Below, piece by piece: positions 44,696-53,022 of a stretch of 64,000 bases of DNA. The position numbers were made by a program, and so were the translations under genes. Below the pieces are notes generated by a model that made no database searches, was not told where the DNA came from, and saw only the letters and a program-made list of their open reading frames with translations. The stretch comes from Prauserella isguenensis. GTDB taxonomy: Bacteria > Actinomycetota > Actinomycetes > Mycobacteriales > Pseudonocardiaceae. How positions within the stretch are numbered: the stretch's first letter is position 1; every line of letters starts with the position of its first letter. Location of the stretch: positions 992,001 through 1,056,000 of the forward strand of contig NZ_JACHWU010000001.1 of NCBI RefSeq assembly GCF_014191605.1, read 5' to 3'.

Positions 44696-45205
44696 ATGAC
44701 GGGCTTGATCGTCGTCGGGGTGACACTGGTCGCCGCGGTCGTCGTCGGTCTGGTCGTGCGCTCCCGCAACGGGCGGATCCGCCGTTCGGGAGGCAGCCCC
44801 TCCGACGACGCGGTGCCCGGCTCGTCGTCCGACGGGACTCCCGGCGGCGACCTCGCGCTGGCCGACCTGCCCGCCGAGGTGCGGGACGCGGTCACCGGCG
44901 AGGGCGCCGACGTGACGCTGGTGCAGCTGTCGACGACGTTCTGCGCGCCCTGCAGGCACGCGAGGGCACTGCTCACGCATGTCGCCGAGTGCACCGACGG
45001 CCTTCGCCACGTCGACCTCGACGTCACCGACAAGCCGGAAGTCGCCCGCGACCTCGGTGTGCTGCGCACGCCCACGACGATCGCCTACGCCCGATCGGGT
45101 GTGGAGTTGCTGCGCGTGTCCGGCGTGCCGAAGCGTGAGGAACTGCTCGCCGCACTGGCGCCCCGCCTGCCGGACGCCGAATCCGCGACCCAGCGCTCCG
45201 AATAG
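44696..45205 (+). CDS. Membrane-anchored thioredoxin-like protein
   Basis: 169 residues. One N-terminal transmembrane helix (LIVVGVTLVAAVVVGLVV), a disordered linker, then a thioredoxin fold with active site TFCAPCRHAR and cis-Pro segment VLRTPTTIAYARSG. The CxxC pair indicates disulfide exchange. Corresponds to Rv0816c (thiX), next to the rhodanese cysA2 and DUF4395 genes, so it probably reduces or transfers persulfide or disulfides in that context. ATG 44696 is preceded by GGAGG. The stop codon falls inside a tandem repeat. Confidence 0.87.
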   Translation: MTGLIVVGVTLVAAVVVGLVVRSRNGRIRRSGGSPSDDAVPGSSSDGTPGGDLALADLPAEVRDAVTGEGADVTLVQLSTTFCAPCRHARALLTHVAECTDGLRHVDLDVTDKPEVARDLGVLRTPTTIAYARSGVELLRVSGVPKREELLAALAPRLPDAESATQRSE

Positions 45206-45283
45206 ACCCAGTGCTCCGAATAGACCCAGCTGCCCCGAACAGACCCGGCTGCCCCGAACAGACCCGGCTGCCCCGAATAACGG
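45195..45283 (+). repeat. 19-bp tandem repeat overlapping the thioredoxin stop
   Basis: Units GCTCCGAATAGACCCAGT (18 bp), GCTCCGAATAGACCCAGCT, GCCCCGAACAGACCCGGCT twice, then a partial GCCCCGAATAACGG. The first unit contains the thioredoxin stop codon (GAA TAG). About 4.7 units; copies 3 and 4 are identical. Distinct from the 21-bp family. Confidence 0.9.
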
Positions 45284-45532
45284 CCTCTGCCTCCGGCGTC
45301 CCACAGAATGAACACGGTTCCCGCGCTGAGGGAGCCTGAGTAGGCTTGTCGCCGTGGACAGGCCGGGTTCTCACCTCCTCCAGCCGGGCGTCGAGTTGAC
45401 CCGGCGGCGCGCGGTTGACTTCTGCCGTGTGCGTAGCAGCCTGTGTACACCGGTTCACGCACCGAGCCGGCAGTGCGCGCGCAGCTCGAGTCGCTGACTC
45501 CGCAGCAGGAGGCAGCCAGTCCAGGAGGTGTC

Positions 45533-45970
45533 ATGTCCGCCCCGGAAGCGGTCGATCCACGCGGTCCACGATTCGCCGCGGTCGTCACGACGGTTGTGCT
45601 GGTGGTCGTGCTCGCGACCGGTTGGTGGCCGCTGCTGGCCGCGCAGACGGTGGTCTTCGCGATCGGCGCGTTCGTCGGACTGAAACCCGCGCCGTACTCG
45701 GTGCTGTACCGCCTGGCGGTGGCGCCGCGGCTGCAGCCGACCGACGAACGGGAGGACGTCCGGCCGCTGCGGTTCGCCCAGGCGGTGGGCTTTGCGTTCG
45801 CGCTGGTGGGCACGATCGGGTATGCCAGTGGTGTGACCGCGCTCGGCATCGTCGCCACGGCGCTCGCGCTGTTCGCGGCGTTCCTCAACGGCGCGTTCGG
45901 CTTCTGCCTCGGTTGCGAGATGTACCTGCTGCTCAAACGCCTCTCGCCGCGCGCGGGGAGCGCCTCGTGA
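45533..45970 (+). CDS. DUF4395 membrane protein
   Basis: 145-residue membrane protein with about four helices (near 12-30, 34-52, 84-104 and 107-124). DPRGPRFAAVVTTVVLVVV and LNGAFGFCLGCEMYLLLKR (with a CLGC pair) are typical of DUF4395 proteins, which commonly sit beside thioredoxin- and rhodanese-like genes. Probably a membrane partner in thiol or sulfur chemistry. ATG 45533 has AGGAGG five bases before it. Confidence 0.85.
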   Translation: MSAPEAVDPRGPRFAAVVTTVVLVVVLATGWWPLLAAQTVVFAIGAFVGLKPAPYSVLYRLAVAPRLQPTDEREDVRPLRFAQAVGFAFALVGTIGYASGVTALGIVATALALFAAFLNGAFGFCLGCEMYLLLKRLSPRAGSAS

Positions 45971-46072
45971 CAGGTGCCGCCACCTGCTCGCGCCCGGTTC
46001 GCCACACCTCCACCGGCAACACCGATAGTCGCATTCGTACGAAGACGAGTAACAGAAAGTGAGTTCCGCTCC

Positions 46073-46918
46073 ATGAGCCGTGAAGACGTCCTGGTCACCA
46101 CGCAGTGGGCCGAGGAGAACCTGAACACCCCGGGTGTCGTGTTCGCCGAGGTCGATGAAGACACGACCGCGTACGAAGGCGGTCACATCCCGGGCGCCGT
46201 CCGGATCGACTGGAAGACCGAGCTGCAGGACCCGGTCCGCCGGGACTTCGTCGACAAGGAGGGCTTCGAGAAGCTGCTGTCGGCCAAGGGCATCTCCAAC
46301 GACGACCTGGTGATCCTCTACGGCGGTAACAACAACTGGTTCGCGGCGTACGCGTACTGGTACTTCAAGCTCTACGGCCACGACAAGGTCAAGCTGCTCG
46401 ACGGCGGCCGCAAGAAGTGGGAGCTCGACGGCCGTGACCTCGTCAAGGAGGTTCCGGACCGGCCCGCCACGAACTACAAGGCGTCCGACCAGGACCTGTC
46501 GCTGCGCGCCTTCCGTGACGAGGTCGTCGACGCCATCAACACGAAGAACCTCGTCGACGTGCGTTCGCCCGACGAGTTCTCCGGCAAGCTGGTCGCCCCG
46601 GCTCACCTGCCGCAGGAGTCGGCGCAGCGTGGCGGCCACATCCCGTCGGCGCTGAACGTTCCGTGGGCGCAGACCGCCAACGAGGACGGCACGTTCAAGA
46701 CCGCCGAGGAGCTCAAGGAGCTCTACGAGAATGCGGGTCTGGACACGTCCAAGGCGACGATCGCCTACTGCCGCATCGGCGAGCGCTCCAGCCACACCTG
46801 GTTCGCGCTGCACGAGCTGATGGACCTGAAGGACGTCAAGAACTACGACGGCTCGTGGACGGAGTACGGCTCGCTGGTCGGCGTGCCGGTCGAGACGGGT
46901 TCGAACGGAGGCAAGTGA
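46073..46918 (+). CDS. cysA2: Thiosulfate sulfurtransferase (rhodanese)
   Basis: 281-residue two-domain rhodanese. The first domain (1-140) has GHIPGAVRIDWKTELQDPVR and DDLVILYGGNNNWFAAYAYW; the second (about 150-281) has the active-site loop AYCRIGERSSHTWFAL with the persulfide Cys. It moves sulfane sulfur from thiosulfate to an acceptor in the cytoplasm. Counterpart of Rv0815c (CysA2). ATG 46073; GTGAG lies 12 bp upstream. The DUF1416 gene follows immediately. Confidence 0.94.
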   Translation: MSREDVLVTTQWAEENLNTPGVVFAEVDEDTTAYEGGHIPGAVRIDWKTELQDPVRRDFVDKEGFEKLLSAKGISNDDLVILYGGNNNWFAAYAYWYFKLYGHDKVKLLDGGRKKWELDGRDLVKEVPDRPATNYKASDQDLSLRAFRDEVVDAINTKNLVDVRSPDEFSGKLVAPAHLPQESAQRGGHIPSALNVPWAQTANEDGTFKTAEELKELYENAGLDTSKATIAYCRIGERSSHTWFALHELMDLKDVKNYDGSWTEYGSLVGVPVETGSNGGK

Positions 46919-46919
46919 C

Positions 46920-47225
46920 GTGAGCGACGGATGCGGAGCTCCCGAGCAGACGGCGGTTGTCACCGGTGAGGACACCGGCGACCAGGTCGTCGTCGCGGGC
47001 AAGGTGACCGGCGGTGAGGGCGCGCTCGGCGGTGCGTACGTGCGCCTGCTCAACGCCGACGGCGAGTTCGCGGGCGAGGTGCAGGCCTCCCCCGAGGGCG
47101 ACTTCCGGTTCTACGCCGCGCCGGGTGAGTGGAAGGTGCGCGCCCTCCACCGCAGCGGTAACGGCGAGGCCACGGTCGACGCCGCAGGCCCCGGTCTCCA
47201 CCAGGTGACCATCGCGGTCGCCTGA
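46920..47225 (+). CDS. sseC: SseC-like DUF1416 protein
   Basis: 101 residues, DUF1416 family: beta-sandwich-like protein with VVVAGKVTGGEGALGGAYVR, LLNADGEFAGEVQASPEGDF and HQVTIAVA. Always next to the rhodanese CysA in actinobacteria (Rv0814c is SseC2); a role in sulfur metabolism is inferred from that. GTG 46920 starts one base after the rhodanese stop, so translation is coupled. A strong terminator follows. Confidence 0.88.
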   Translation: MSDGCGAPEQTAVVTGEDTGDQVVVAGKVTGGEGALGGAYVRLLNADGEFAGEVQASPEGDFRFYAAPGEWKVRALHRSGNGEATVDAAGPGLHQVTIAVA

Positions 47226-47285
47226 GCCGAACCGGGAACGCCCCACCAGGCACAGCCCTGTGGGCGGGCGAACCCTGAAACCGAG

Positions 47286-47320
47286 GAGAGCCCCGCGGAC
47301 CGCCGGTCCGCGGGGCTCTC
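47286..47320 (+). terminator. Terminator after DUF1416
   Basis: Perfect 16-bp stem GAGAGCCCCGCGGACC / GGTCCGCGGGGCTCTC with a 3-nt loop, 60 bp after the stop. One of the strongest hairpins in the window; ends the sulfur-gene transcript. Confidence 0.8.
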
Positions 47321-47360
47321 CCATGCGCGTGTTCTGCACTCGGCACCGCGTGCACTGCGC

Positions 47361-47402
47361 CCCGTGTCGCAGGTTCGGGTGCCCGTGTTGCAGTTTCGGG
47401 GG
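47361..47402. repeat. 21-bp-period repeat, degenerate copy F
   Basis: Two reverse-orientation units (GTGTCGCAGGTTCGGGTGCC, GTGTTGCAGTTTCGGGGG) in the interval between the convergent DUF1416 and PPOX genes. Confidence 0.65.
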
Positions 47403-47461
47403 AAGGGAAGCGCTGCCCCAGGTTGGGGACAACTTCCGAGGCTGGGGACAACCGCGCGCTG

Positions 47462-48082
47462 TCACTCCTGCGCAGGGCCACCGCGCCCGTCACCTGCCAT
47501 GTGCCGCGAGTCGTGGCTGGCGACGACCTCGGTGGGCGTCAGTTCCAGGACGACGCGGTGCGGGCTCGACAGCAGCCGCAGGAAACGGTCGACGCCCGTG
47601 GGGGCGAGTCGCCGGGCGAGCACCGGCAGGAGCTCGGCGACCGCGGCCGGATCGCGGTGCACGGTGACCCGGCCGCGCACCGACAGCATCCGCCGTCCCG
47701 GCAGGTCGGTGCCCGCGTTCGACACGACCACGCACGCGCGCGGGTCACGGTCCACGCCCCGCACCTGGGCGCGACCCTCGACGCTCGTGAACCAGAATCG
47801 CCCGTCGTCGTGGGCGAAACTGAGCACGACGGCGGCGGGTGCACCGTCGTCGGCGGTGAACACGAAGGTGCACTCGGTCTGGGCGGTGAGCAGTTCCCCA
47901 CGGGATTCGGAGGACAGCCGTGCGCCGCGGAGGTCTTCAAGGTCGCGGCTGCCGACGGGCCGCGGCGTTCCGCCGTTGTCGCTGCCGTCCCCGTTGCCTT
48001 CGCGCTGCTCGTCGTGGCCGCAGGACGTGGTGCTGCCGTGGTGCGTCGTACTGCCGTCGGGTTCCGTCTCGTCGCCGTGCAC
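47462..48082 (-). CDS. PPOX-class (pyridoxamine 5'-phosphate oxidase-like) flavoprotein
   Basis: 206 residues. The core (about 60-200) resembles split-barrel flavin/F420-binding proteins: CTFVFTADDGAPAAVVLSFA, HDDGRFWFTSVEGRAQVRG, VDRDPRACVVVSNA and MLSVRGRVTVHRDP. Substrate unknown; may bind FMN, F420 or heme. The first ~45 residues (Gly/Ser/Asp/His-rich) look disordered, so the true start may be further in. Convergent to DUF1416. Confidence 0.75.
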   Translation of the reverse strand: MHGDETEPDGSTTHHGSTTSCGHDEQREGNGDGSDNGGTPRPVGSRDLEDLRGARLSSESRGELLTAQTECTFVFTADDGAPAAVVLSFAHDDGRFWFTSVEGRAQVRGVDRDPRACVVVSNAGTDLPGRRMLSVRGRVTVHRDPAAVAELLPVLARRLAPTGVDRFLRLLSSPHRVVLELTPTEVVASHDSRHMAGDGRGGPAQE

Positions 48083-48214
48083 CGCGTGACCACCGCCCTC
48101 GTCGTCCGGCCTCGACCATCGAGACAGACACGAATATTGATTATCACAATTGATGTCGTGGTGTCACCGTTGATCCCGTGGTGTCACCGTGCGGAACACG
48201 GCGGCCCGCCCGGC

Positions 48215-48293
48215 ACGCAGCACTGCCCAGCCCGCGGCCCGCCCGGTACGCAGCGCCGTCCGCTACGCAGCACTGCCCAGCCCGCGGCCCGCC
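48215..48293. repeat. 29-bp direct repeat, two copies 50 bp apart
   Basis: Both copies begin ACGCAGCACTGCCCAGCC and end CGCGGCCCGCC; a third partial copy (TACGCAGCGCCGTCC) lies between them. A separate pair GTGGTGTCACCGTTGATC / GTGGTGTCACCGTGCGG lies just upstream (48158-48196). The interval is the promoter region between divergent PPOX and secreted-protein genes. Confidence 0.75.
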
Positions 48294-48392
48294 ACGCCGG
48301 GTGCCGGTCCTCCGTAAGTATCGAATCCGGCGGTCAACGGGCGTGGAGGCGTTAACGTCGTCGTGTGCCCGCTATCCCGGTTGGAGGGAACG

Positions 48393-49373
48393 ATGACTCG
48401 TCTGCGGAACCGAGCCGTGCCGGCGCTGTCGGGTGCCGCACTGGTCGCAGGTCTGGTGGCGACGCCGACCACGGCGCTGGCCGCCGACTCCACAGGTGAG
48501 CACCGCGCCGACCTCGGCGCGGCCGCGATCGAGTGCGAGACCGCCACGGGCAGCGATCCGTTCTACCCCGGCCCGTCGGCGTCGCAGATCTACGACGACC
48601 GGTACAGCCGCGGAGCCGCCGTCCCGTACCTCGACGAGGGTTTCACCCCGCAGGGCCTCGGCCACTGGGAGAACTGGGACGGCAGTGGCAGCGACCTGTT
48701 GCTCGTCACCGCCTACAAGAGTGGCGAGCACTCGCGCATCTACGGCATCGAGGCGGGCAGCGGTGACCACATCGGATCGGTGGACATCGACGAGGCGCAC
48801 GTCGGCGGGATCGCGGTGGTCGGCGGCTGGGCGTTCGTTCCGGGTGACGGTTCGGACCGCATCCGCAAGTACGACCTGGGTGAGCTGGGGACGGCGATGA
48901 CGGAGGCGGGCATTCCCGACCTCCCGCAGGCGGGCACGTCTCAGGAGGTGCCGGCCGCGTCGTTCCTCGGCACGGACGGCGACACGCTGTACTCCGGCAA
49001 GTTCAACGAGACCGGCCGCGGCTACATGCACGGCTACGCGGTCGCGAGCGACGGGACGTTGACGCAGGGCACCAGGTACGAGGTTCCGAAGAAGACCCAG
49101 GGCATGACGGTCGCGGGCGGCGAGTTCATCTACAGCACCTCGTACGGCCGCACGAACCGGAGCAACATCTACACCGTCGACGAGGGCGCCACGGACATCG
49201 ACCCGTCCGCGCGGTGCTACCGCGCACCGAGCATGAGCGAGGGCGTGGTCGACCACGACGGGCGCCTGTACGTGCTGTACGAATCAGGCTCGTCGAAGTT
49301 CACCGATCCCGAGCCGCGCAACGAGATCGCGCATCTCCACGAGGCCGACGTCGCCGACGCGATCGACTTCTGA
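48393..49373 (+). CDS. Secreted protein, possibly beta-propeller-like
   Basis: 326 residues with a Sec signal peptide (MTRLRNRAVPALSGAALVAG, cleavage near ALAADS). The mature part has repeating strand patterns (GSGSDLLLVTAYKSGEHSRI, SVDIDEAHVGGIAVVGGWAF, GQ/GMTVAGGEFIYSTSYGR) that suggest a beta-propeller, and two Cys (ECETA, ARCYRA) that could pair. Extracellular; no catalytic motif recognised. ATG 48393 has GGAGGGA before it. Divergent from the PPOX gene. Confidence 0.75.
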   Translation: MTRLRNRAVPALSGAALVAGLVATPTTALAADSTGEHRADLGAAAIECETATGSDPFYPGPSASQIYDDRYSRGAAVPYLDEGFTPQGLGHWENWDGSGSDLLLVTAYKSGEHSRIYGIEAGSGDHIGSVDIDEAHVGGIAVVGGWAFVPGDGSDRIRKYDLGELGTAMTEAGIPDLPQAGTSQEVPAASFLGTDGDTLYSGKFNETGRGYMHGYAVASDGTLTQGTRYEVPKKTQGMTVAGGEFIYSTSYGRTNRSNIYTVDEGATDIDPSARCYRAPSMSEGVVDHDGRLYVLYESGSSKFTDPEPRNEIAHLHEADVADAIDF

Positions 49374-49386
49374 CGGATCGAAGTCG

Positions 49387-50361
49387 TCACGCCTGTTCGA
49401 GGAGGCGCTCCGCGGCGCTCGCGTCGGTGACGAGGGTGTCGACCATGCCGGAACGCAGCACGGCGGCGATGGCGTCGGCCTTCTCGGCGCCTCCGCTGAG
49501 GGCGATGACTTCGGGGACGCGTTTGAGCTCGGGCACGCTGACGCCGAACACGTGGTGGCCGAGGTCGCCGGTGAGCTCGTTGCCGTCGGCGTCGAAGAGT
49601 CGGGCCGCCACCTCGGCAACGGCCCCTCTGCGGGCCAGTTCCTCACGTTGCTGCTCTCCGAGCACGCTGTAGACGGTCGACTGTCCGCTGCGCCACGCGC
49701 CGATGCTGACGACCGCCGTGGTGATCCGCGCGAACCGTTCGAAGGCGTCGGCGATGCCCGGTTGTTGCCGCAGCGTCTGCGCGGTGCGCCGGTCGGGCAG
49801 GACCAGCGGGCCGAAGATGGGGAAGGCTTCGCCGCCGGACACCTGTGCCACCCTGCGGACCGTTTCGACCGAGCGGTCCGCCGAGTGTTCCCGGGTGTCG
49901 ATCCGCGACGAGACGCCGCACAGCTGCACCACGGGGCAGCGGGCGAGTCGGCGCAGCGAGTCCGTCATCGCGTTGACGGTCCGCGCCCAGACGACGCCGA
50001 GTACGTCGTCCTCCGTGACCAGTTCGGTCAGTAGTTCGGCGGCCATCGCGCCGAGCTGCTTGCGCAATTCGATCTCGGTGCGTTCCGCTCGTTCGAGCAC
50101 CAGCACGCGGCGGAGTCCGTAGGCGGTGGCGACCTCGTCGGACAGCGTCGGCTCGAGTGGCGCCGGCACGTCGAACTCCACCCTGATGAGGCCGTTGTCC
50201 CGTGCCTGATCGAGGATTCTGGCCACCTTGAACCGGCTGATGCCGAATTCCTCGGCGATCTCCAACTTCGACGCGCCCTGGACGTAGAACCGCCTGCCGA
50301 TCGACGTGGCGAGCAACAACTCGGCCGGTCCAGGCTGCCAACGGCGCCCCTTCCTGCTCAT
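49387..50361 (-). CDS. SorC-family sugar-binding transcriptional regulator
   Basis: 324 residues. Helix-turn-helix near 30-60 (GASKLEIAEEFGISRFKVAR, ILDQARDNGLIRVEF), then the SorC effector domain (about 70-320) with DVLGVVWARTVNAM and DLGHHVFGVSVPELKRVPEV. Binds phosphorylated sugars as effectors. Divergent from the polyol operon, whose genes it probably controls. Its start codon lies inside a GCTCATATGAGC palindrome, so autoregulation is likely. Confidence 0.88.
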   Translation of the reverse strand: MSRKGRRWQPGPAELLLATSIGRRFYVQGASKLEIAEEFGISRFKVARILDQARDNGLIRVEFDVPAPLEPTLSDEVATAYGLRRVLVLERAERTEIELRKQLGAMAAELLTELVTEDDVLGVVWARTVNAMTDSLRRLARCPVVQLCGVSSRIDTREHSADRSVETVRRVAQVSGGEAFPIFGPLVLPDRRTAQTLRQQPGIADAFERFARITTAVVSIGAWRSGQSTVYSVLGEQQREELARRGAVAEVAARLFDADGNELTGDLGHHVFGVSVPELKRVPEVIALSGGAEKADAIAAVLRSGMVDTLVTDASAAERLLEQA

Positions 50362-50368
50362 ATGAGCA
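50355..50368. promoter_or_regulatory. SorC-operator candidate 1 (overlaps regulator start)
   Basis: 14-bp perfect palindrome TGCTCATATGAGCA covering the regulator's ATG (50359-50361). Shares GCTCA-NN-TGAGC with candidate 2. Confidence 0.55.
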
Positions 50369-50461
50369 ACTTACCACGAACTTCCCCTGGAAGCGTTGAC
50401 TCGGACTCACGCAAAGGCATTCAATACTCTCGTAAGTCAACGTTCAGGCAGTGGGCTCGTG

Positions 50462-50475
50462 CGCTCAAGTGAGCG
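50462..50475. promoter_or_regulatory. SorC-operator candidate 2
   Basis: CGCTCA-AG-TGAGCG, with perfect 6-bp arms and the same GCTCA/TGAGC halves as candidate 1, about 107 bp away. Located between the regulator and the dehydrogenase gene (start 50621). A TTGACT hexamer at 50396-50401, also forming GTTGACT/AGTCAAC arms with 50437-50444, may be a -35 element. Confidence 0.55.
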
Positions 50476-50620
50476 TATTTGGCCCGGCTGGTCCTGATCG
50501 GCCGCTCCGATGCCGAAGCGGGTGCCACCGAGGTGACGACCCGGCCCGGACGCGGCGCGGTCCGGTCCGGGCCGGGTCGGGCGCGCACTGCCCGTGTGAG
50601 TATCAGGAGGGTGGCGCCTC

Positions 50621-51625
50621 ATGCGGGCCGCGATCATCGATACGCCGGGCTCGGTACGCGTCGGCGAGGTCCCCGACCCCAAACCGGCCGACCACGACGT
50701 CGTCGTCGAGGTGGGTGCGTGCGGCATCTGCGGTACCGACCTGCACATCGCCGACGGGCACTTCCCCCCGACGCCGTATCCCATCGTCCCCGGTCACGAA
50801 TTCGCGGGCCGGATCGTCGAGGTCGGGGCCGACGCCCCGGGCGGGTTCGCCGTCGGCGACCGTGTGGCCGTCGACCCGTCGCTGTTCTGTGGACACTGCG
50901 GTCCGTGCCGCGCGGGCCACGGCAACCTGTGCGCCAACTGGGGCGCGACCGGCGACACCGTCGACGGCGCGTTCGCCGAGTACGTCGCCGTTCCCGCAGC
51001 CACGTGCTACCGCATGCCCGACGAGATGACGTACCAGCAGGGCGCGCTCGTCGAACCGGTGTCGTGCGCGGTCCACGGCGTGCGGCGCATCGGCGTCGAA
51101 GCCGGTGAGCGGTTCCTCGTGCTCGGTGCGGGCACGATGGGCCTGATCATGCAGCAGTTGCTGCAGCGCGCGGGCGCCGTCGTCACGATGGTCGACCGCA
51201 ACACCGAACGCCTCGGCAGGCCACGTGAACTCGGGGCCGCGGCCGTGGTGTCCGACGTCGCCGAGCTCGACGACGAGAAGTTCGACGCCGCGGTGGACTG
51301 CACCGGCGCCGTGCCCGCGATCGAGGCCGCGTTCGACTCGCTGCGCCGCGGCGGGAGGCTCCTCGTGTTCGGGGTCGCGCCCGAGGAGGCGCGCGTGTCG
51401 CTGTCGCCGTTCCGTATCTACAACGACGAGATCACGATCGTCGGCTCCATGGCGGTGCTGCACAGCTACGGCGCGGCGCTGAACCTCGTGGCCACCGGCG
51501 CGATCGACACGGCGTCGCTGCTCACCGAGAGCCTGCCGTTGGAGCGGTTCACGGACGCGATGCAGCTCATGCGCGGTGGGCGGGGCCTCAAGACCCAGGT
51601 GCTGCCGGGTGTCGCCGATGCGTAG
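50621..51625 (+). CDS. Zinc-dependent medium-chain polyol/alcohol dehydrogenase
   Basis: 334-residue MDR enzyme. N-terminal catalytic domain: catalytic zinc Cys in GACGICGTDLHIADGHF, GHE-F proton relay in VPGHEFAGRI, structural zinc Cys4 in FCGHCGPCRAGHGNLC. NAD-binding Rossmann fold near 165: RFLVLGAGTMGLIMQQLLQR. Likely oxidises a pentitol or hexitol to its ketose in the first step of the operon; with xylulokinase downstream, D-xylulose is the probable product (D-arabitol or xylitol as substrate). AGGAGGG precedes ATG 50621. Confidence 0.9.
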   Translation: MRAAIIDTPGSVRVGEVPDPKPADHDVVVEVGACGICGTDLHIADGHFPPTPYPIVPGHEFAGRIVEVGADAPGGFAVGDRVAVDPSLFCGHCGPCRAGHGNLCANWGATGDTVDGAFAEYVAVPAATCYRMPDEMTYQQGALVEPVSCAVHGVRRIGVEAGERFLVLGAGTMGLIMQQLLQRAGAVVTMVDRNTERLGRPRELGAAAVVSDVAELDDEKFDAAVDCTGAVPAIEAAFDSLRRGGRLLVFGVAPEEARVSLSPFRIYNDEITIVGSMAVLHSYGAALNLVATGAIDTASLLTESLPLERFTDAMQLMRGGRGLKTQVLPGVADA

Positions 51626-52988
51626 GCCGAGGCCACGGCGACGCGGGTTCCTCGCCAGGCTGGGGATCCTGCTCACCGCGGTGCTGCCTGCGGCGGGGTG
51701 TGCGGGTGCGGGCGCGCTCGGCGCGGGAGACGAGACGCTCGTCATCGCGATCGTGTCGAACCCGCAGATGGAGGACGCCGTCGCGCTGTCGCACCGGTTC
51801 GAGGCCCAGCACCCCGGCGTGCGGTTGAAGTTCGTGCAGCTGCCGGAGAACCAGGCGCGCGCGAAGATCACCGCGTCGGTCGCCAACGAGGGCGGCGAGT
51901 TCGACGCCGTGATGATCAGCAACTACGAGACGCCGCAGTGGGCCGAGAACGGCTGGCTGGAGAACCTGCAGCCGCGCATCGACGCCGACCCGAGTTACGA
52001 CCAGGACGACTTCATCCCGAGCATCAGGGACGCGCTGTCGTACCGCGGCGACATGTACGCGGTCCCGTTCTACGGCGAGTCGTCCTTTGTGGCGTATCGC
52101 AAGGACCTGTTCGAGCAGGCGGGCCTGGAGATGCCGCGGCATCCGACGTGGGAGCAGATCCAGGGGTTCGCGAAACGGCTGCACGATCCGGAGCGCGGCA
52201 TCGCCGGCATCTGCCTGCGTGGCAAGCCGGGATGGGGAGAGAGCCTCGCGCCGTTCAACACGGTCGTGAACACCTTCGGCGGCCGCTGGTACGACGAGAA
52301 CTGGAACGCGAGGCTCGACTCGCCGGAGTTCCGCAAGGCCTGGAACTTCTACATCGACCTGGTCCGCAAACACGGCGAGGTCGGTGCGTCGTCGGCCGGT
52401 TTCCAGGAGTGCGGCAACCGCTACGGCCGTGGTCAGGCGGCGATGTGGTACGACGCGACCGTCATGGCGGGCACCAACGAGGATCCGCAGAGCAGCGAGG
52501 TCGTCGGAAAGTCCGGGTACGCACCAGCGCCGCGGCAGCGCACCGAGGCGGGCGGCTGGTTGTACACGTGGTCGCTCGCGATCCCCCAGGTCACGGAGAA
52601 CAAGGACGCCGCCTGGGACTTCCTCCGCTGGATGACGGGTAAGGAATTCGTGCAGACCGTCGGCAACGAGTTCGGCTGGAACCGCGTCCCCACCGGATCG
52701 CGGAACTCCACGTACGACATCCCGGAGTACCGGCAGGCCGCCGAGGCGTACGCGCAGCCCACATTGGACGCCATCAGCGTCGCCGACCAGGAGCACACGA
52801 TGACGAAACCCGTGCCGTACGACGGACTGCAGTTCCTGAGCATCCCGGAGTTCCAGGACCTCGGCACGCGGGTGTCGCAGCAGCTCTCGGCCGCGATCGC
52901 GGGCCAGAAGTCGCCCGACGACGCCCTGACGCAGGCCCAGGAGTACGCCGAGACGGTCGGCAAGTCCTATCAGGAGAGCGGAGAATGA
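51618..52988 (+). CDS. Sugar/polyol ABC transporter binding lipoprotein
   Basis: 456-residue extracellular binding protein, family 1 (MalE/SmoE type). The signal has a twin-arginine-like RRRGFLARLGIL and lipobox PAAGCAG, so it is probably a Tat-exported lipoprotein. Two-lobe fold with LRGKPGWGESLAPFN, GGWLYTWSLAIPQVTENKDA AWDFL and a C-terminal QEYAETVGKSYQESGE helix. ATG 51618 overlaps the dehydrogenase stop by 8 bp, indicating coupling. Delivers the polyol to the two downstream permeases. Confidence 0.88.
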   Translation: MRRPRPRRRGFLARLGILLTAVLPAAGCAGAGALGAGDETLVIAIVSNPQMEDAVALSHRFEAQHPGVRLKFVQLPENQARAKITASVANEGGEFDAVMISNYETPQWAENGWLENLQPRIDADPSYDQDDFIPSIRDALSYRGDMYAVPFYGESSFVAYRKDLFEQAGLEMPRHPTWEQIQGFAKRLHDPERGIAGICLRGKPGWGESLAPFNTVVNTFGGRWYDENWNARLDSPEFRKAWNFYIDLVRKHGEVGASSAGFQECGNRYGRGQAAMWYDATVMAGTNEDPQSSEVVGKSGYAPAPRQRTEAGGWLYTWSLAIPQVTENKDAAWDFLRWMTGKEFVQTVGNEFGWNRVPTGSRNSTYDIPEYRQAAEAYAQPTLDAISVADQEHTMTKPVPYDGLQFLSIPEFQDLGTRVSQQLSAAIAGQKSPDDALTQAQEYAETVGKSYQESGE

Positions 52989-53022
52989 CCCCGAAACAGA
53001 CCGCAGCGACGGGAGGTGTGCG

